From NCBI GenBank assembly GCA_026000155.1, contig BNYG01000003.1, positions 1 through 64,000 on the forward strand: DNA of 64,000 nucleotides, written 5' to 3'. The notes beneath the pieces are model-generated. The model ran no database searches. It was not told the origin of the DNA and saw only the letters and a list, made by a program, of their open reading frames with translations. How positions within the stretch are numbered: the first letter of the stretch is position 1; each line of letters starts with the position of its first letter. A program made the translations under genes and the position numbers. Source of the DNA: Bacteroidia bacterium (GTDB lineage Bacteria > Bacteroidota > Bacteroidia > Bacteroidales > Azobacteroidaceae). This document shows positions 1 through 8,474 of this stretch, in pieces.

Positions 1-104
1 TACGTCGCTAACCCGATAAACAGTATGTCTGATAACTTGTGAAGACATTTTTTCTCTATCCGGTAGTCTTCTATTCCGCTTAAATAATCATAGATAGATG
101 CCAT
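1..104 (-). CDS. ISAs1-family transposase, N-terminal part, cut by window edge
   Basis: The reading frame starts at the ATG complementary to 102-104 and runs leftwards off the window (34 codons visible). It reads MASIYDYLSGIEDYRIEKK and continues with CLHKLSDILFIGLAT. The D-x-R-x-x-x-K-x-H-x-L-x-D-I-L pattern is the N-terminal 'DDE_Tnp_1-associated' segment of ISAs1-type transposases. The DDE catalytic residues would lie outside the window, so whether the element is intact cannot be judged. A TAnnTTTG box sits only 4 bp upstream of the start codon, suggesting a nearly leaderless transcript. Family assignment comes from recognition of the motif, not from a search. Confidence 0.75.
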   Translation of the reverse strand, partial: MASIYDYLSGIEDYRIEKKCLHKLSDILFIGLAT

Positions 105-418
105 TCGACAAAAGTAATCGTTTTTCCTCTAAAATAAGAAAATTTCATGCGTTTACCCTGATTATTTTATCTGTTTTTTTTTTTTTTGAAGATTATTGTT
201 ACTTTTGTAAACGATTTAAGAGAATGTATGACAATAAAACATAAAAAAATTACGAAAATCGGATAAGGCGAGAACATACCATTTTTCTCATACATCATTT
301 TCATTCATTCATTTTTTTCAAAAAAAAATGGGATAATTTCCTGCCTTTTTCCGGTTTTTTTCAATTGTCAATTAATCTCCCTTCGGGGTAAATATATATT
401 AATTTAAAAGGTATATCA
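105..418. other. AT-rich intergenic region with divergent promoter boxes
   Basis: No open reading frame worth keeping is seen here. The stretch holds a leftward TACTTTTG (109-116) and a rightward TACTTTTG (200-207), which are the two arms of a wide inverted pair, a long T tract (about 174-187) and a run of A residues near 320. The rightward box could drive the secreted protein gene at 419, giving a leader of about 200 nt. A terminal repeat of the IS on the left may lie in this stretch but I cannot delimit it. Confidence 0.4.
109..116 (-). promoter_or_regulatory. -7 box of the ISAs1 transposase gene
   Basis: On the minus strand this reads TACTTTTG, a match to the Bacteroidota -7 consensus TAnnTTTG. 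It is 4 bp from the transposase ATG. No convincing -33 TTTG was found. Confidence 0.45.
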
Positions 419-2347
419 ATGAAAAAAATGTTTTTTTTAATGCTGACGCTCTTAGTTTGGAGTGTAGCAATGAATGCTCAAGTGACTATCGGCAGTTTAA
501 CGACACCGGACAAGGGATCTTTATTGCAACTTAGAGAAGAAATGGCCGAGCCGGATTTAACGGGGGCTAACATTGCTAATCTTGAAAATGCCTCCAAAGG
601 CTTATTATTTCCGAGGGTTGCTCTCCGTGCATTCGATTTGTTAGACCCATTGTATGGAACAGCCACAGAAAATCCGGATAAAACGTGGACGGATGCTGCT
701 ACGGATGAGGATAAATTACGGGCTACCGGTATGGTTGTTTTTAACGTTAATCCGAATACCAAAGGATTAGGTATTGGTCTTTATGTATGGAATATGGACC
801 AATGGATCAAGGTTTCGGGAGATCAGTCGGATGCCTCTGCCTCTATTACTCCTGTTCGTTGTGAGGATATAATGGTTAGCGGAACCTATACTCAAGGAGT
901 ACCCGTGGATGGCACCCACTTCATAACCTTAACACTCATAAACGTTGAGCGACCCGGTCGTTATTCGATTAGCGGATCTTCCGGCAATGGCTACAACTTT
1001 TATGCAGAGGGAGTGGTATTGGATAAAGGTTCGACCACCATAAAATTGCCTTGCCAAGGTATTCCAAGAGTTGGAGGACAGAGTGATAATATTACTTTTG
1101 CAGGAATAGAGATGGATGGAACTTGTATTACGACAATATCTGTGGAGGAAGGTGCGTTTACGCTATCCGGTATCATCACGGAAGTTGCCGGAAAGTACCA
1201 AAAGAAAACAGCACTTGGTGCGACAAATAAGATACACCTGAATGTTAATATTTCTGAAACGAGAGAAGAGTGTAGCATCTCTGCTCCGAAACTAAACGGG
1301 ATCGAATTTCAACATTGGACAGGAACACTTGTCGCCGGAACAAATACGATTACATTAGAAGCTGCAACCGGCGCACAACCTACCTCAACGACTGATTTTT
1401 CTTTACCGATTACGATACATGCAGGCTCTCAAAATGTATTGGTAAATGCACGGATACCGATCACACTGCCGAAGATGACCTACGCTCTTATTGGATCGGA
1501 TGGTACCTATTCTTGGAACAATCCTCAACGAAAGAAGGCGCTTACCGGTGGGAATGCTTTCGGACCTAACGGCATAGTCAAAATTGATGAATTTGGACTA
1601 CTTACGGGCTGGTCGTTTACTTCTATGTCTATGTCAGGCACTGGCGCAGGTAAAAAACTAAAAGAAGAATTAGACAAATACGAAGTGGATCAAACTACGG
1701 CAACCTTGCCGGACATTATCTTGTTTTTTGCATATAGTGTGGATGGTAATAATAATGAATTTTACACAACGTTGGCGCGGTATATAAATATCGGTGGATG
1801 CGTAATTTACGGAGCTGCAGATGACACAACCGCCCCGGTAAACCGGCTACTACAAGACGTTTTCGAGGATGAATCAGTGCTTGCTGCTAATCAAATAGCG
1901 GGGACAGTCTTGGTTGATAATGCTTATCAAATTGAGAATCTTCCAAATGATCCTGTTGTCAATGGACCTTTCGGAAATCTATCCAATCTATACTGGGGCG
2001 AAGATAATGGTTCTAGTGCTAATATAATTGTAACAAATTTGCCCAGCGGCGGAATACAGATTTGTTCAGCCTGGAATGCGAATGGTAAAATAAGCCAAAA
2101 TAAGGATTATTCGATGGTTTGGTATGCTCCAAACAAAAAATTCTTCTATTTTGGAGATACTTGTGGAGCAGGCACGGTTGATTGGGGTGATGCCTTTCCA
2201 TCCTATTATGATAACTCAACCGGACTGCCTAAATCCAAACCATACGGACCCACTCCTCGACAAACAACCTATAATGCGGCGCTTGAACTCAACGCTGTGG
2301 CTTGGGCAATCAGAGCAGCAATGGATGAAGGTGTTAATTATAAATAA
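419..2347 (+). CDS. Large secreted protein of unknown function
   Basis: This 642-residue protein has a clear signal peptide (MKKMFFLMLTLLVWSVAMNAQ), then the segment VTIGSLTTPDKGSLLQL. I recognise that segment as a common N-terminal motif of Bacteroidales surface proteins of unknown function. The middle (about residues 130-350) is beta-rich and threonine-rich, like adhesin repeats. Residues about 355-480 alternate hydrophobic strands with Gly/Asp turns (ALIGSDGTYSW, DIILFFAYS, YINIGGCVIYGAADD), resembling a ThuA/glutamine-amidotransferase-like alpha/beta fold; this is inference only. No T9SS sorting domain is present at the C terminus. The gene stands alone, followed by a strong hairpin. A surface or periplasmic location is likely; the function is unknown. 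Confidence 0.75.
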   Translation: MKKMFFLMLTLLVWSVAMNAQVTIGSLTTPDKGSLLQLREEMAEPDLTGANIANLENASKGLLFPRVALRAFDLLDPLYGTATENPDKTWTDAATDEDKLRATGMVVFNVNPNTKGLGIGLYVWNMDQWIKVSGDQSDASASITPVRCEDIMVSGTYTQGVPVDGTHFITLTLINVERPGRYSISGSSGNGYNFYAEGVVLDKGSTTIKLPCQGIPRVGGQSDNITFAGIEMDGTCITTISVEEGAFTLSGIITEVAGKYQKKTALGATNKIHLNVNISETREECSISAPKLNGIEFQHWTGTLVAGTNTITLEAATGAQPTSTTDFSLPITIHAGSQNVLVNARIPITLPKMTYALIGSDGTYSWNNPQRKKALTGGNAFGPNGIVKIDEFGLLTGWSFTSMSMSGTGAGKKLKEELDKYEVDQTTATLPDIILFFAYSVDGNNNEFYTTLARYINIGGCVIYGAADDTTAPVNRLLQDVFEDESVLAANQIAGTVLVDNAYQIENLPNDPVVNGPFGNLSNLYWGEDNGSSANIIVTNLPSGGIQICSAWNANGKISQNKDYSMVWYAPNKKFFYFGDTCGAGTVDWGDAFPSYYDNSTGLPKSKPYGPTPRQTTYNAALELNAVAWAIRAAMDEGVNYK

Positions 2348-2375
2348 TCACTACCGAACAGCAACAGAGTATATG

Positions 2376-2407
2376 TATTTAGGGCGCACACAGGTGCGCC
2401 CTAAATA
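2376..2407 (+). terminator. Perfect 14-bp hairpin after the secreted protein gene
   Basis: Arms TATTTAGGGCGCAC and GTGCGCCCTAAATA flank the loop ACAG, 29 bp after the stop codon. It lacks a T run, so it may be a dispersed palindromic repeat that also stabilises or ends the transcript. Confidence 0.5.
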
Positions 2408-2453
2408 ACATTATTGGATTTTCATTGCGACTAACCATTTCTGAATTAATGTT

Positions 2454-2955
2454 TTAAAAAAACGAACTTAAACCGTGGAAAGTAAAGGGCTGGGTAATTC
2501 CGCTCATCATGCTCTCGTCAATCACTTCTGCATAGTCCTGACCTTTGAGTGATTTACCTGACAAGTTATACACATCCAAACCATACTTCTTCATCCAGTT
2601 TCCGATCGTGTTATAACTGGGAAGCTCTCCCATGATACCCTCAAATGTTTCATTTACTACCTCCAGTACCTCTATAATAGAACGCAATCCGCAACCGCTC
2701 CGGGTGTAGAGCAGAGTGCTCAGTCTAACAATAAGTTCAGAATATCGATGTCTTTCAATTGGTTCGAGAGTGATTGCAGTTGTTCTTTTTTCAGTTCGAT
2801 TTTCTGTCCGTCTTTTTTTTTAACTCTTTCTGCAACTTTGATTTCCGGGAATTGGCTGTCGCCAATTTTCGAGTAAGGGATTTGTTCTCTTTTTTGACTT
2901 GTTCCAACTCTTCCCTAAGATGTGTAATTTCTGTTTCCGGGTTGTTCTTTCTCAT
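2454..2955 (-). pseudogene. Decayed transposase-like gene with coiled-coil N terminus
   Basis: From ATG at 2955 the minus strand encodes a lysine/glutamate-rich coiled coil (MRKNNPETEITHLREELEQV onwards). The frame is lost at a run of nine A residues (about 2812-2821). In another frame it continues with RHRYSELIVRLSTLLYTRSG, then CGLRSIIEVLEVV, GNWMKKYGLDVYN and YAEVIDESMM, and ends at 2454. The GCG-x-R, E/GNW-x-x-K-x-G and x-x-IDES segments match a family of long coiled-coil-headed DDE transposase-like proteins that I recall from Bacteroidales. Everything after IDESMM, which would include the rest of the catalytic core, is missing. It is therefore frameshifted and 3' truncated. Family name is uncertain. 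Confidence 0.6.
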
Positions 2956-3315
2956 TTTCTTAAGCGTTTTTTATTCGTATGCAAAAGTGATTTCATCGTT
3001 TTATGTATTTAAAGTTGAACAATTTACCGGATTGAGTCGCAAATATACAAAAAATTATTTACGCACCATAGTAAATCTTATGATTACAACTTGTTAAAAA
3101 AATTTGTACCTTTGCATCCGGATGAGGTCATTCAGCCTCCAAATAAATGAAAAAGCAACATAACAAACACTATTCCGTTCTTCTCAGAACTAAAATCTCT
3201 CCCCCTCATCCTTGGGCAGGGGAATGGGAGATTCCCGAATAAGGCAGAGACACGCGGCCGTTCGTCTCAATACTCATTCATTATTTTCTCCAATTTTTTA
3301 ATTCATAAACAATAA
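2956..3315. other. Gene-free stretch upstream of the efflux operon
   Basis: No gene is seen. It contains TACCTTTG at 3107-3114 on the plus strand, a good -7 box that probably drives the TolC/HlyD/MFS operon with a leader of about 195 nt. A G/C-rich imperfect inverted segment lies near 3195-3235 (CTCCCCCTCATCC ... GGGGAATGGGAG), possibly leader structure. Confidence 0.45.
3107..3114 (+). promoter_or_regulatory. -7 box for the efflux operon
   Basis: TACCTTTG matches TAnnTTTG. No well-placed -33 TTTG is visible. It is the best promoter candidate before the tolC-like gene. Confidence 0.45.
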
Positions 3316-4635
3316 ATGAACAAATTTTATTTGCTCATAATGTTGCTGTGTGCGGCATTATGTCCCGTGGGTGCATCTGCCCAGGAAACCGTTCGGCAAA
3401 TCATCACGATAGATGAAATGTTTGCGCTTGCCGACCAAAACAGTAAATCCTTGCGACCGGGCGCAACCGGAATAAACGAAGCGCACGAAGCCGTCAATGT
3501 TGCAAAAAACGCTCGATTGCCGGAAATAGACGTTGCCTTGTCGTTCAGTTATTTAGGTGACGGTTATCTGACCGACCGCGATTTTTCTAACGGAATGACG
3601 GCGCCGATACCGCATTTCGGAAATAATTTTTCAGTGGAGGTATCGCAGGTTATTTATTCAGGCAGAGCGATTTCCAACCGTATCGTCCTTGCCAAGTTGC
3701 AGGAAAAAAACGCTCAATTAAATTTGGAAACGAACCGCAACAATCTTCGTTTCCGATTGGTAGGTTATTATCTGGATTTGTTTAAACAACAAAACCTGCT
3801 GCAAGTGTATGAAAAGAATATCGAACAAACCCAACAGGTATTGGAAGAAATTCGTTTAAAAAGCAAAGAGGGGATTTTGTTGCAAAATGATATTACAAGG
3901 TATGAATTGCTGTTGTCTAATCTCGAACTCGCCCGTACACAAATTCAAAATACACTGACAATTCTGAATAATAATCTAATAACGATGTTGGGATTGCCCG
4001 CCAATGTGCGAATTGAACCCGACACAACTATTATTTCACATATTTTGCCGATTGAAAATGACGGATATTGGACAAATACCGCCAGCCAAAATTCACCGGA
4101 ATTGAAACAATTGGATTTGACTGTACAAATCAACCAGCATCAGGATAAAATCATTCAATCGGAGCGATTGCCGAAAGTAGCTTTGTTTGCCGGAAATCAT
4201 TTGGATGGACCGGTTACAATTGAAGTTCCACCTATCAACAAGAATTTTAATTATTGGTATGCCGGAGTGGGTGTGAAATATAATGTGTCATCCTTGTATC
4301 AGACGAAAAAATCCCTCAATCGCAGTAAATTCACGATTCAACGCACGAAAGAGCAATACGATGATGCCAAAGAGCAAACCGAATTGGCGGTAAAGGCGGA
4401 TTATATCCAGTATTTGGAAACCTACGAACTGGTAGAGACGCAACGCATTGCGTCTCTACTCGCCAATCAGAATTATTCCGTGGTCAGCAACCGCTATAAA
4501 AACGATATGGCGCTGATTACCGATATGTTGGATGCCAGCAACGCCCAATTGTCGGCAGAGGTGCAGTTGGCGAATGCTCAAATAAATATCATCTTCAATT
4601 ATTACAAACTTCTTTATATTTCAGGAACATTATGA
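3316..4635 (+). CDS. TolC-family outer-membrane efflux protein
   Basis: The 439-residue protein starts with a signal peptide ending near ASAQE and has two long repeated alpha-helical halves with alternating beta segments, the layout of the outer-membrane efflux protein (OEP/TolC) family. Typical family features include NNLRFRLVGYYLDLFKQ in the first half and VVSNRYKNDMALITDMLDA near the C terminus. It would form the outer-membrane exit duct for the HlyD-like adaptor and MFS pump encoded next. The length is normal for the family. A GTAGAGAC-type palindrome (4432-4459) lies within the frame and encodes part of helix ELVETQRIASLLANQ, without an obvious change in local spacing. The substrate cannot be inferred. 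Confidence 0.92.
   Translation: MNKFYLLIMLLCAALCPVGASAQETVRQIITIDEMFALADQNSKSLRPGATGINEAHEAVNVAKNARLPEIDVALSFSYLGDGYLTDRDFSNGMTAPIPHFGNNFSVEVSQVIYSGRAISNRIVLAKLQEKNAQLNLETNRNNLRFRLVGYYLDLFKQQNLLQVYEKNIEQTQQVLEEIRLKSKEGILLQNDITRYELLLSNLELARTQIQNTLTILNNNLITMLGLPANVRIEPDTTIISHILPIENDGYWTNTASQNSPELKQLDLTVQINQHQDKIIQSERLPKVALFAGNHLDGPVTIEVPPINKNFNYWYAGVGVKYNVSSLYQTKKSLNRSKFTIQRTKEQYDDAKEQTELAVKADYIQYLETYELVETQRIASLLANQNYSVVSNRYKNDMALITDMLDASNAQLSAEVQLANAQINIIFNYYKLLYISGTL
4432..4459. repeat. GTAGAGAC-type palindrome inside the tolC-like gene
   Basis: Arms GTAGAGACGCAA and TTGCGTCTCTAC flank the loop CGCA. The same outer arms occur in the intergenic palindrome at 7458-7485, so this is a dispersed repeat family with one member inside a coding region. 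Confidence 0.75.
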
Positions 4636-4640
4636 ACTGT

Positions 4641-4696
4641 CTGAACCACGATTTTAATAAGATTAATAAGATTATCAAGATTATTTTAATCAAGAA
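4641..4696 (+). repeat. Short dispersed intergenic repeat, copy 1
   Basis: The segment begins TCTGAACCACGATTTTAATA and is followed by AAGATTA-type units. It resembles the spacer at 5791-5842, which begins TCTGAACCATGATTTTAGTA. The two copies separate the three efflux genes. Function unknown; the AAGATTA units are internally repetitive. Confidence 0.55.
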
Positions 4697-4758
4697 AAAA
4701 ATCATGGAAATCCTAAAAATCTTATGAAAATCAAGATTCAGACAAAAAATTAAACATC

Positions 4759-5790
4759 ATGAACAAGAAAAATAAAAAAATTACAATTAATATTATCGTT
4801 ATCGCACTTATTTTGTGCGGGATAACTTGGATTGCCTCACTGTTTATTCATGTAGGAGGTGAATATACCAACAATGCTTATGTCAACCGCGATATAGTGG
4901 TAATGTCGAGCCGTGTGCAAGGTTTTGTGAAAAAGATTTACTTCGACGAATTTCAGCAAGTGCATAAAGGTGATACATTGCTAATCATTGAAGATGCTGA
5001 ATTTCGTTTGCGGGTGGCGCAGGCAGAAGCCGATTATCAAAATGCTTTGTCGGGAAAATCGGCGATGGCAACCACCATTCACACCACGCAAAACAACCTT
5101 TCTGTTTCGGATGCAGGGATTGAAGAAATGCGGATTCTACTTCAAAATGCGGAAAAAGATTACCTGCGTTACCAAAAACTGCTGGCGGAAGCGGCTGTTA
5201 CCCAACAACAATACGATGGCGTGAAAACGAATTACGAGGCGATGAAAGCCAAATATGAAATGTTGGTGCGCCAAAAACAATCCACATCCCTCGTTAAAGC
5301 CGAACAGACACAACGCTTAGACCAAACTGTTTCCGGCATACAAATAGCGGAGGCGGCTTTGGAAATAGCCAAATTAAATTTATCTTATACGGTTATTTTG
5401 GCGACTTGTGACGGAAAAACAGGTCGCAAAACCATTCAAGAAGGCGAATTGGTAATGCCGGGCAAACACCTGCTTGCGGTGGTAAGCGATGAAAATAAAT
5501 GGGTGACGGCGAATTTCCGGGAAACACAAATGCAACATATTCAGGTGGATAGTAAGGTCGTGATTGAAATCGACGCTTTTCCCGGTCGCGAATTTGAAGG
5601 CACGGTTGCCTCTATTTCCAATGCTTCCGGTGCGCAGTATTCGCCCGCTTCGCCCGACCATTCCGTAGGCAATTTTGTGAAGGTGGAACAGCGTATTCCG
5701 GTGAAAATTCTTTTTACGGAAAATAATGATGCGGCTGTTCTTGCGCAGTTGACTTCGGGGATGAATGTGGAATGTAAGGTAAAATATTAG
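4759..5790 (+). CDS. HlyD/EmrA-family membrane fusion protein
   Basis: This 343-residue periplasmic adaptor has one N-terminal membrane anchor (about residues 8-28, IIVIALILCGITWIASLFI). A lipoyl-like half motif follows (VQGFVKKIYFDEFQQVHKGD), then a long coiled-coil hairpin (about 75-185), the second lipoyl half (LATCDGKTGRKTIQEGELV) and a beta-barrel with the family segment WVTANFRETQMQHI. This is the EmrA type, which pairs with a DHA2-type MFS pump. It sits between the outer-membrane duct gene and the MFS gene, so the three encode one drug or metabolite exporter spanning both membranes. Confidence 0.92.
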   Translation: MNKKNKKITINIIVIALILCGITWIASLFIHVGGEYTNNAYVNRDIVVMSSRVQGFVKKIYFDEFQQVHKGDTLLIIEDAEFRLRVAQAEADYQNALSGKSAMATTIHTTQNNLSVSDAGIEEMRILLQNAEKDYLRYQKLLAEAAVTQQQYDGVKTNYEAMKAKYEMLVRQKQSTSLVKAEQTQRLDQTVSGIQIAEAALEIAKLNLSYTVILATCDGKTGRKTIQEGELVMPGKHLLAVVSDENKWVTANFRETQMQHIQVDSKVVIEIDAFPGREFEGTVASISNASGAQYSPASPDHSVGNFVKVEQRIPVKILFTENNDAAVLAQLTSGMNVECKVKY

Positions 5791-5842
5791 TCTGAACCAT
5801 GATTTTAGTAAGCTTTTTTGGATTAGCAAGATTATAATAAGT
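5791..5842 (+). repeat. Short dispersed intergenic repeat, copy 2
   Basis: Begins TCTGAACCATGATTTTAGTA and continues with GATTAGCAAGATTAT. It is similar to the spacer at 4641-4696 and lies between the adaptor and MFS genes. Confidence 0.55.
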
Positions 5843-5849
5843 AATTTTT

Positions 5850-7370
5850 ATGCAACAACAAAATCAACCCTTTCGCTTTATGTCGTTCAAGGAATGGGTG
5901 CCCAACGGTGTTCGTTTTTGGATTTATATGCTGTTTCTGGCTTGTTTCCAATTTTCCAACGGCATGTATTTTACTGCCATGAGCCAAATGGAGGGCAGCC
6001 TCGCGATTACGCCAAACGACGTAAAAATGATGAGCCATGCTGTATTGATTGGCTTGACAATGTATTTTCCGGTGGCGTTCCGCCTGAAATTCCGCTTTAC
6101 CAACCGCACTTGCCTGATAACGGCTGCGCTCATTTTGATTGGCTGCAATCTCATTGTTCCGCACATTCATTCCGCGCCCTTGCTTGTGTTGCTCTGTTTT
6201 ATTGCGGGTTTTGCGCGACTGTTCGGCACATTTGAATGTCTTTCGTCCGTTTTGCCCAAAGTCGCACCCACGCACAACTATGCGGTGTTTCTTTCGTTTG
6301 TGTTTTTCATTGTGCTCGGCGTGATTCACGTTTTCGACATTGCAAGCACTTATATTATTTACTTCTACAATTGGCGATATGTGCATATTTTAGCCATTGG
6401 TTTGCTGCTCGTAGTAATTCTGTGCGCCTACATGTTGATGCACCCTTTCCGTCCGATGCCGAAAATGCCACTCTTCGGAGTTGATTGGTTAGGCATGGTG
6501 CTGTGGAGTATATTTATTCTTTCGCTGATTTTTGCGGTACAGTACGGCAATCAACTCAATTGGTTGAATTCGGCATACATTCGTGTAGCGCTCGGCGCAG
6601 CATTTTTGGCATTGGCATTTAGTCTTTGGAGAATGTTCAATGTGCGGCACCCGTTTTTGGAAATTGATGCCTTCAAATCAAAAAATTTGCCCAATCTGCT
6701 AATCGTATTCTTGTTGATGGGCATTTTGCTTACGACAAAAACGCTCTTACAAAATACCTTCACAGGCGCCATTCTTCATTTCGATACGCTCAATATGGCG
6801 TCACTCAAGTGGTTTGAATTTATTGGAATGTTGGCAGGCGCAATATTCTCGTGGTTTGCCCTTTCGCAACTGAAATTGCACAAAAAACTCGTAACCTTTA
6901 TCGGAATGGCGTTTATCGTTTTATACACCGTGCAAATGTACTTTTTGATGTCGCCCGACACTAATATAGAAAAATTGTATTTGCCACTTGTTTGTTGCGG
7001 TTTCGGACAGGTCGTTGTTTTCATCACGCTAACGGTTTATGCGCAAGCCACCGCCCATTTCAGAAACTATTTTCAGGTGATCTGCATCTTGGGCTTTATC
7101 CGCACCGGAATTGCTTCGCCCATTGGGGATGCCATTTATACACGTGCTATGAGCGGCGTGTTGTCGAAACATTTGGCACTTTTGGGCGAAAATATTGCAG
7201 AAATACAAAATAATTTGCCGATGCTATTTACCCTGCAAGATTTGTATGGTTACAGCGTGATTTTGGGTGTGATTACCTTGATTATCATTGCCGGTTCGCG
7301 TTTTCAAAAGCATATCGGGATGCCGATACCTACGTTTATGAGGATGTATCGGGTGTTGATGAAGCGGTAA
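5850..7370 (+). CDS. MFS multidrug exporter, DHA2/EmrB-like
   Basis: The 506-residue protein is highly hydrophobic with about 14 predicted membrane segments, the count for the DHA2 subfamily of the major facilitator superfamily. It follows the adaptor gene by 59 bp and completes a TolC-HlyD-MFS exporter. The usual MFS motif A is not obvious, as in other Bacteroidota members of this group. The ATG at 5850 gives a short cytoplasmic N terminus rich in Gln and Phe before the first helix (about residues 20-42). The substrate is unknown, and no regulator gene lies beside it in this window. Confidence 0.88.
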   Translation: MQQQNQPFRFMSFKEWVPNGVRFWIYMLFLACFQFSNGMYFTAMSQMEGSLAITPNDVKMMSHAVLIGLTMYFPVAFRLKFRFTNRTCLITAALILIGCNLIVPHIHSAPLLVLLCFIAGFARLFGTFECLSSVLPKVAPTHNYAVFLSFVFFIVLGVIHVFDIASTYIIYFYNWRYVHILAIGLLLVVILCAYMLMHPFRPMPKMPLFGVDWLGMVLWSIFILSLIFAVQYGNQLNWLNSAYIRVALGAAFLALAFSLWRMFNVRHPFLEIDAFKSKNLPNLLIVFLLMGILLTTKTLLQNTFTGAILHFDTLNMASLKWFEFIGMLAGAIFSWFALSQLKLHKKLVTFIGMAFIVLYTVQMYFLMSPDTNIEKLYLPLVCCGFGQVVVFITLTVYAQATAHFRNYFQVICILGFIRTGIASPIGDAIYTRAMSGVLSKHLALLGENIAEIQNNLPMLFTLQDLYGYSVILGVITLIIIAGSRFQKHIGMPIPTFMRMYRVLMKR

Positions 7371-7457
7371 TGGTTTGGCGATTTTCTGCCTATCTAATGG
7401 AATTCCCTGTTTCTTATCAGTAACTTAGACAATGTGAATCCGCTTGCCCGTCAATTT

Positions 7458-7485
7458 GTAGAGACAAGGCATGCCTTGTCTCTAC
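7458..7485. repeat. GTAGAGAC-type palindrome, intergenic copy
   Basis: A 28-bp perfect palindrome with outer arms GTAGAGACAAGGCA and TGCCTTGTCTCTAC, about 90 bp after the MFS stop codon. Same family as 4432-4459. Confidence 0.75.
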
Positions 7486-7565
7486 GCTAAGGTCATTCGT
7501 AAAATGATAATGAGTACGTATAAACGGTTCTCCTGATTAAAAAGATTAACAAAAATTAATGCCGG

Positions 7566-7607
7566 AAAAAAATCCTTTCCGAAAAATAGTTCGGGAAGGA
7601 TTTTTTT
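7566..7607 (+). terminator. Rho-independent-like terminator after the efflux operon
   Basis: A hairpin with stem AATCCTTTCCGAA / TTCGGGAAGGATT and a loop of about six bases is followed by a T run, so it should end transcription from the left. The T run leads straight into the next promoter box. Confidence 0.75.
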
Positions 7608-7609
7608 CG

Positions 7610-7617
7610 TACTTTTG
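7610..7617 (+). promoter_or_regulatory. -7 box of the methyltransferase operon
   Basis: TACTTTTG lies 26 bp before the ATG at 7644 and directly behind the terminator. Confidence 0.55.
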
Positions 7618-7643
7618 ATGGAATTTTTCGCTTTTAATAATTT

Positions 7644-8474
7644 ATGTCCTTATCCAAACAATTACCAGAAATCAAATTATATAGAAAAATCCGTTACCGG
7701 AAAGGTTTTGGAGTACATTCTCCTTTTGTTTATAACTTAATTACCAAAGTAATCGAAGAAAAAACTTCCTATTATGCTTTTGAAGAAATAGAAAATTTCA
7801 GGAAAAAACTGTTAAGCGCGAACGACGAAAACAGTATTATTACCACCAAAGAAACCCAATCCGCCAATTACGGCGCTTTTTTATTTCGCCTGGTAAACTT
7901 TTTTAAGTGCAAAAATGTTATTCAAATCGGAAGTTCAACCGGAGTCATGGGAATTTATCTGGCGATGGCTTCCCGCACACAGACCGATTGCTGGTTGCTG
8001 GAAGAACGGCCGGGATTGTCGCAATCTGTCAGGGAATTTGCTTTGGCACATAATTTGAGCAAATTACATTATATAGAGGGAGACTATCCTGTGAATCTGG
8101 AAATCCTTCATTCCACACTTCCGGAGGCTGATTTGATTTATATCAATCAATTGCCGGAATCAATGGAAATCAATGCCTTGGTTCACTTGTGTATGCCTTT
8201 TATACATAAGAAAAGCATCTTGATTCTGAATAGTATTGTTAAGAATAAAGCGATGCGGAATTTTTGGCAGTCGATAAAAGACCATCCCCAAGCGCGGGTA
8301 ACCATGGATTTATACGCATTGGGAATGGTATTTTTTGATGATAAATTGCCTAAACGGCAGTATAAAACGTATTTCAATGATGGGAAAAAGCAAAATTTAC
8401 ACAAGAACGGGCGACGAGGGTTACACCTCATTGGCTGGAGGAAAAAGGGTTCCAAAAACCAACCCGCGCATTGA
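7644..8474 (+). CDS. Class I SAM-dependent methyltransferase-like protein
   Basis: The 276-residue cytoplasmic protein begins with a segment typical of a Bacteroidales family (RKGFGVHSPFVYNLI). It has a SAM-binding motif I (VIQIGSSTGVMGIYLA, about residues 93-108) with an acidic strand (CWLLEERPG) after it. The substrate is unknown. The last 30 or so residues are basic and low in complexity because the frame runs 98 bp into the next gene. Related proteins, as I recall them, end near the YKTYF segment, so the native stop codon may have been lost. It is first in an operon with the cobalamin adenosyltransferase. Confidence 0.8.
   Translation: MSLSKQLPEIKLYRKIRYRKGFGVHSPFVYNLITKVIEEKTSYYAFEEIENFRKKLLSANDENSIITTKETQSANYGAFLFRLVNFFKCKNVIQIGSSTGVMGIYLAMASRTQTDCWLLEERPGLSQSVREFALAHNLSKLHYIEGDYPVNLEILHSTLPEADLIYINQLPESMEINALVHLCMPFIHKKSILILNSIVKNKAMRNFWQSIKDHPQARVTMDLYALGMVFFDDKLPKRQYKTYFNDGKKQNLHKNGRRGLHLIGWRKKGSKNQPAH

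Noticed and set aside
2808..2825. Programmed -1 frameshifting at the A run of the decayed transposase.
   Set aside because: The -1 frame meets a stop within about 30 codons, and the conserved part lies in the other frame, so mutation explains it better.
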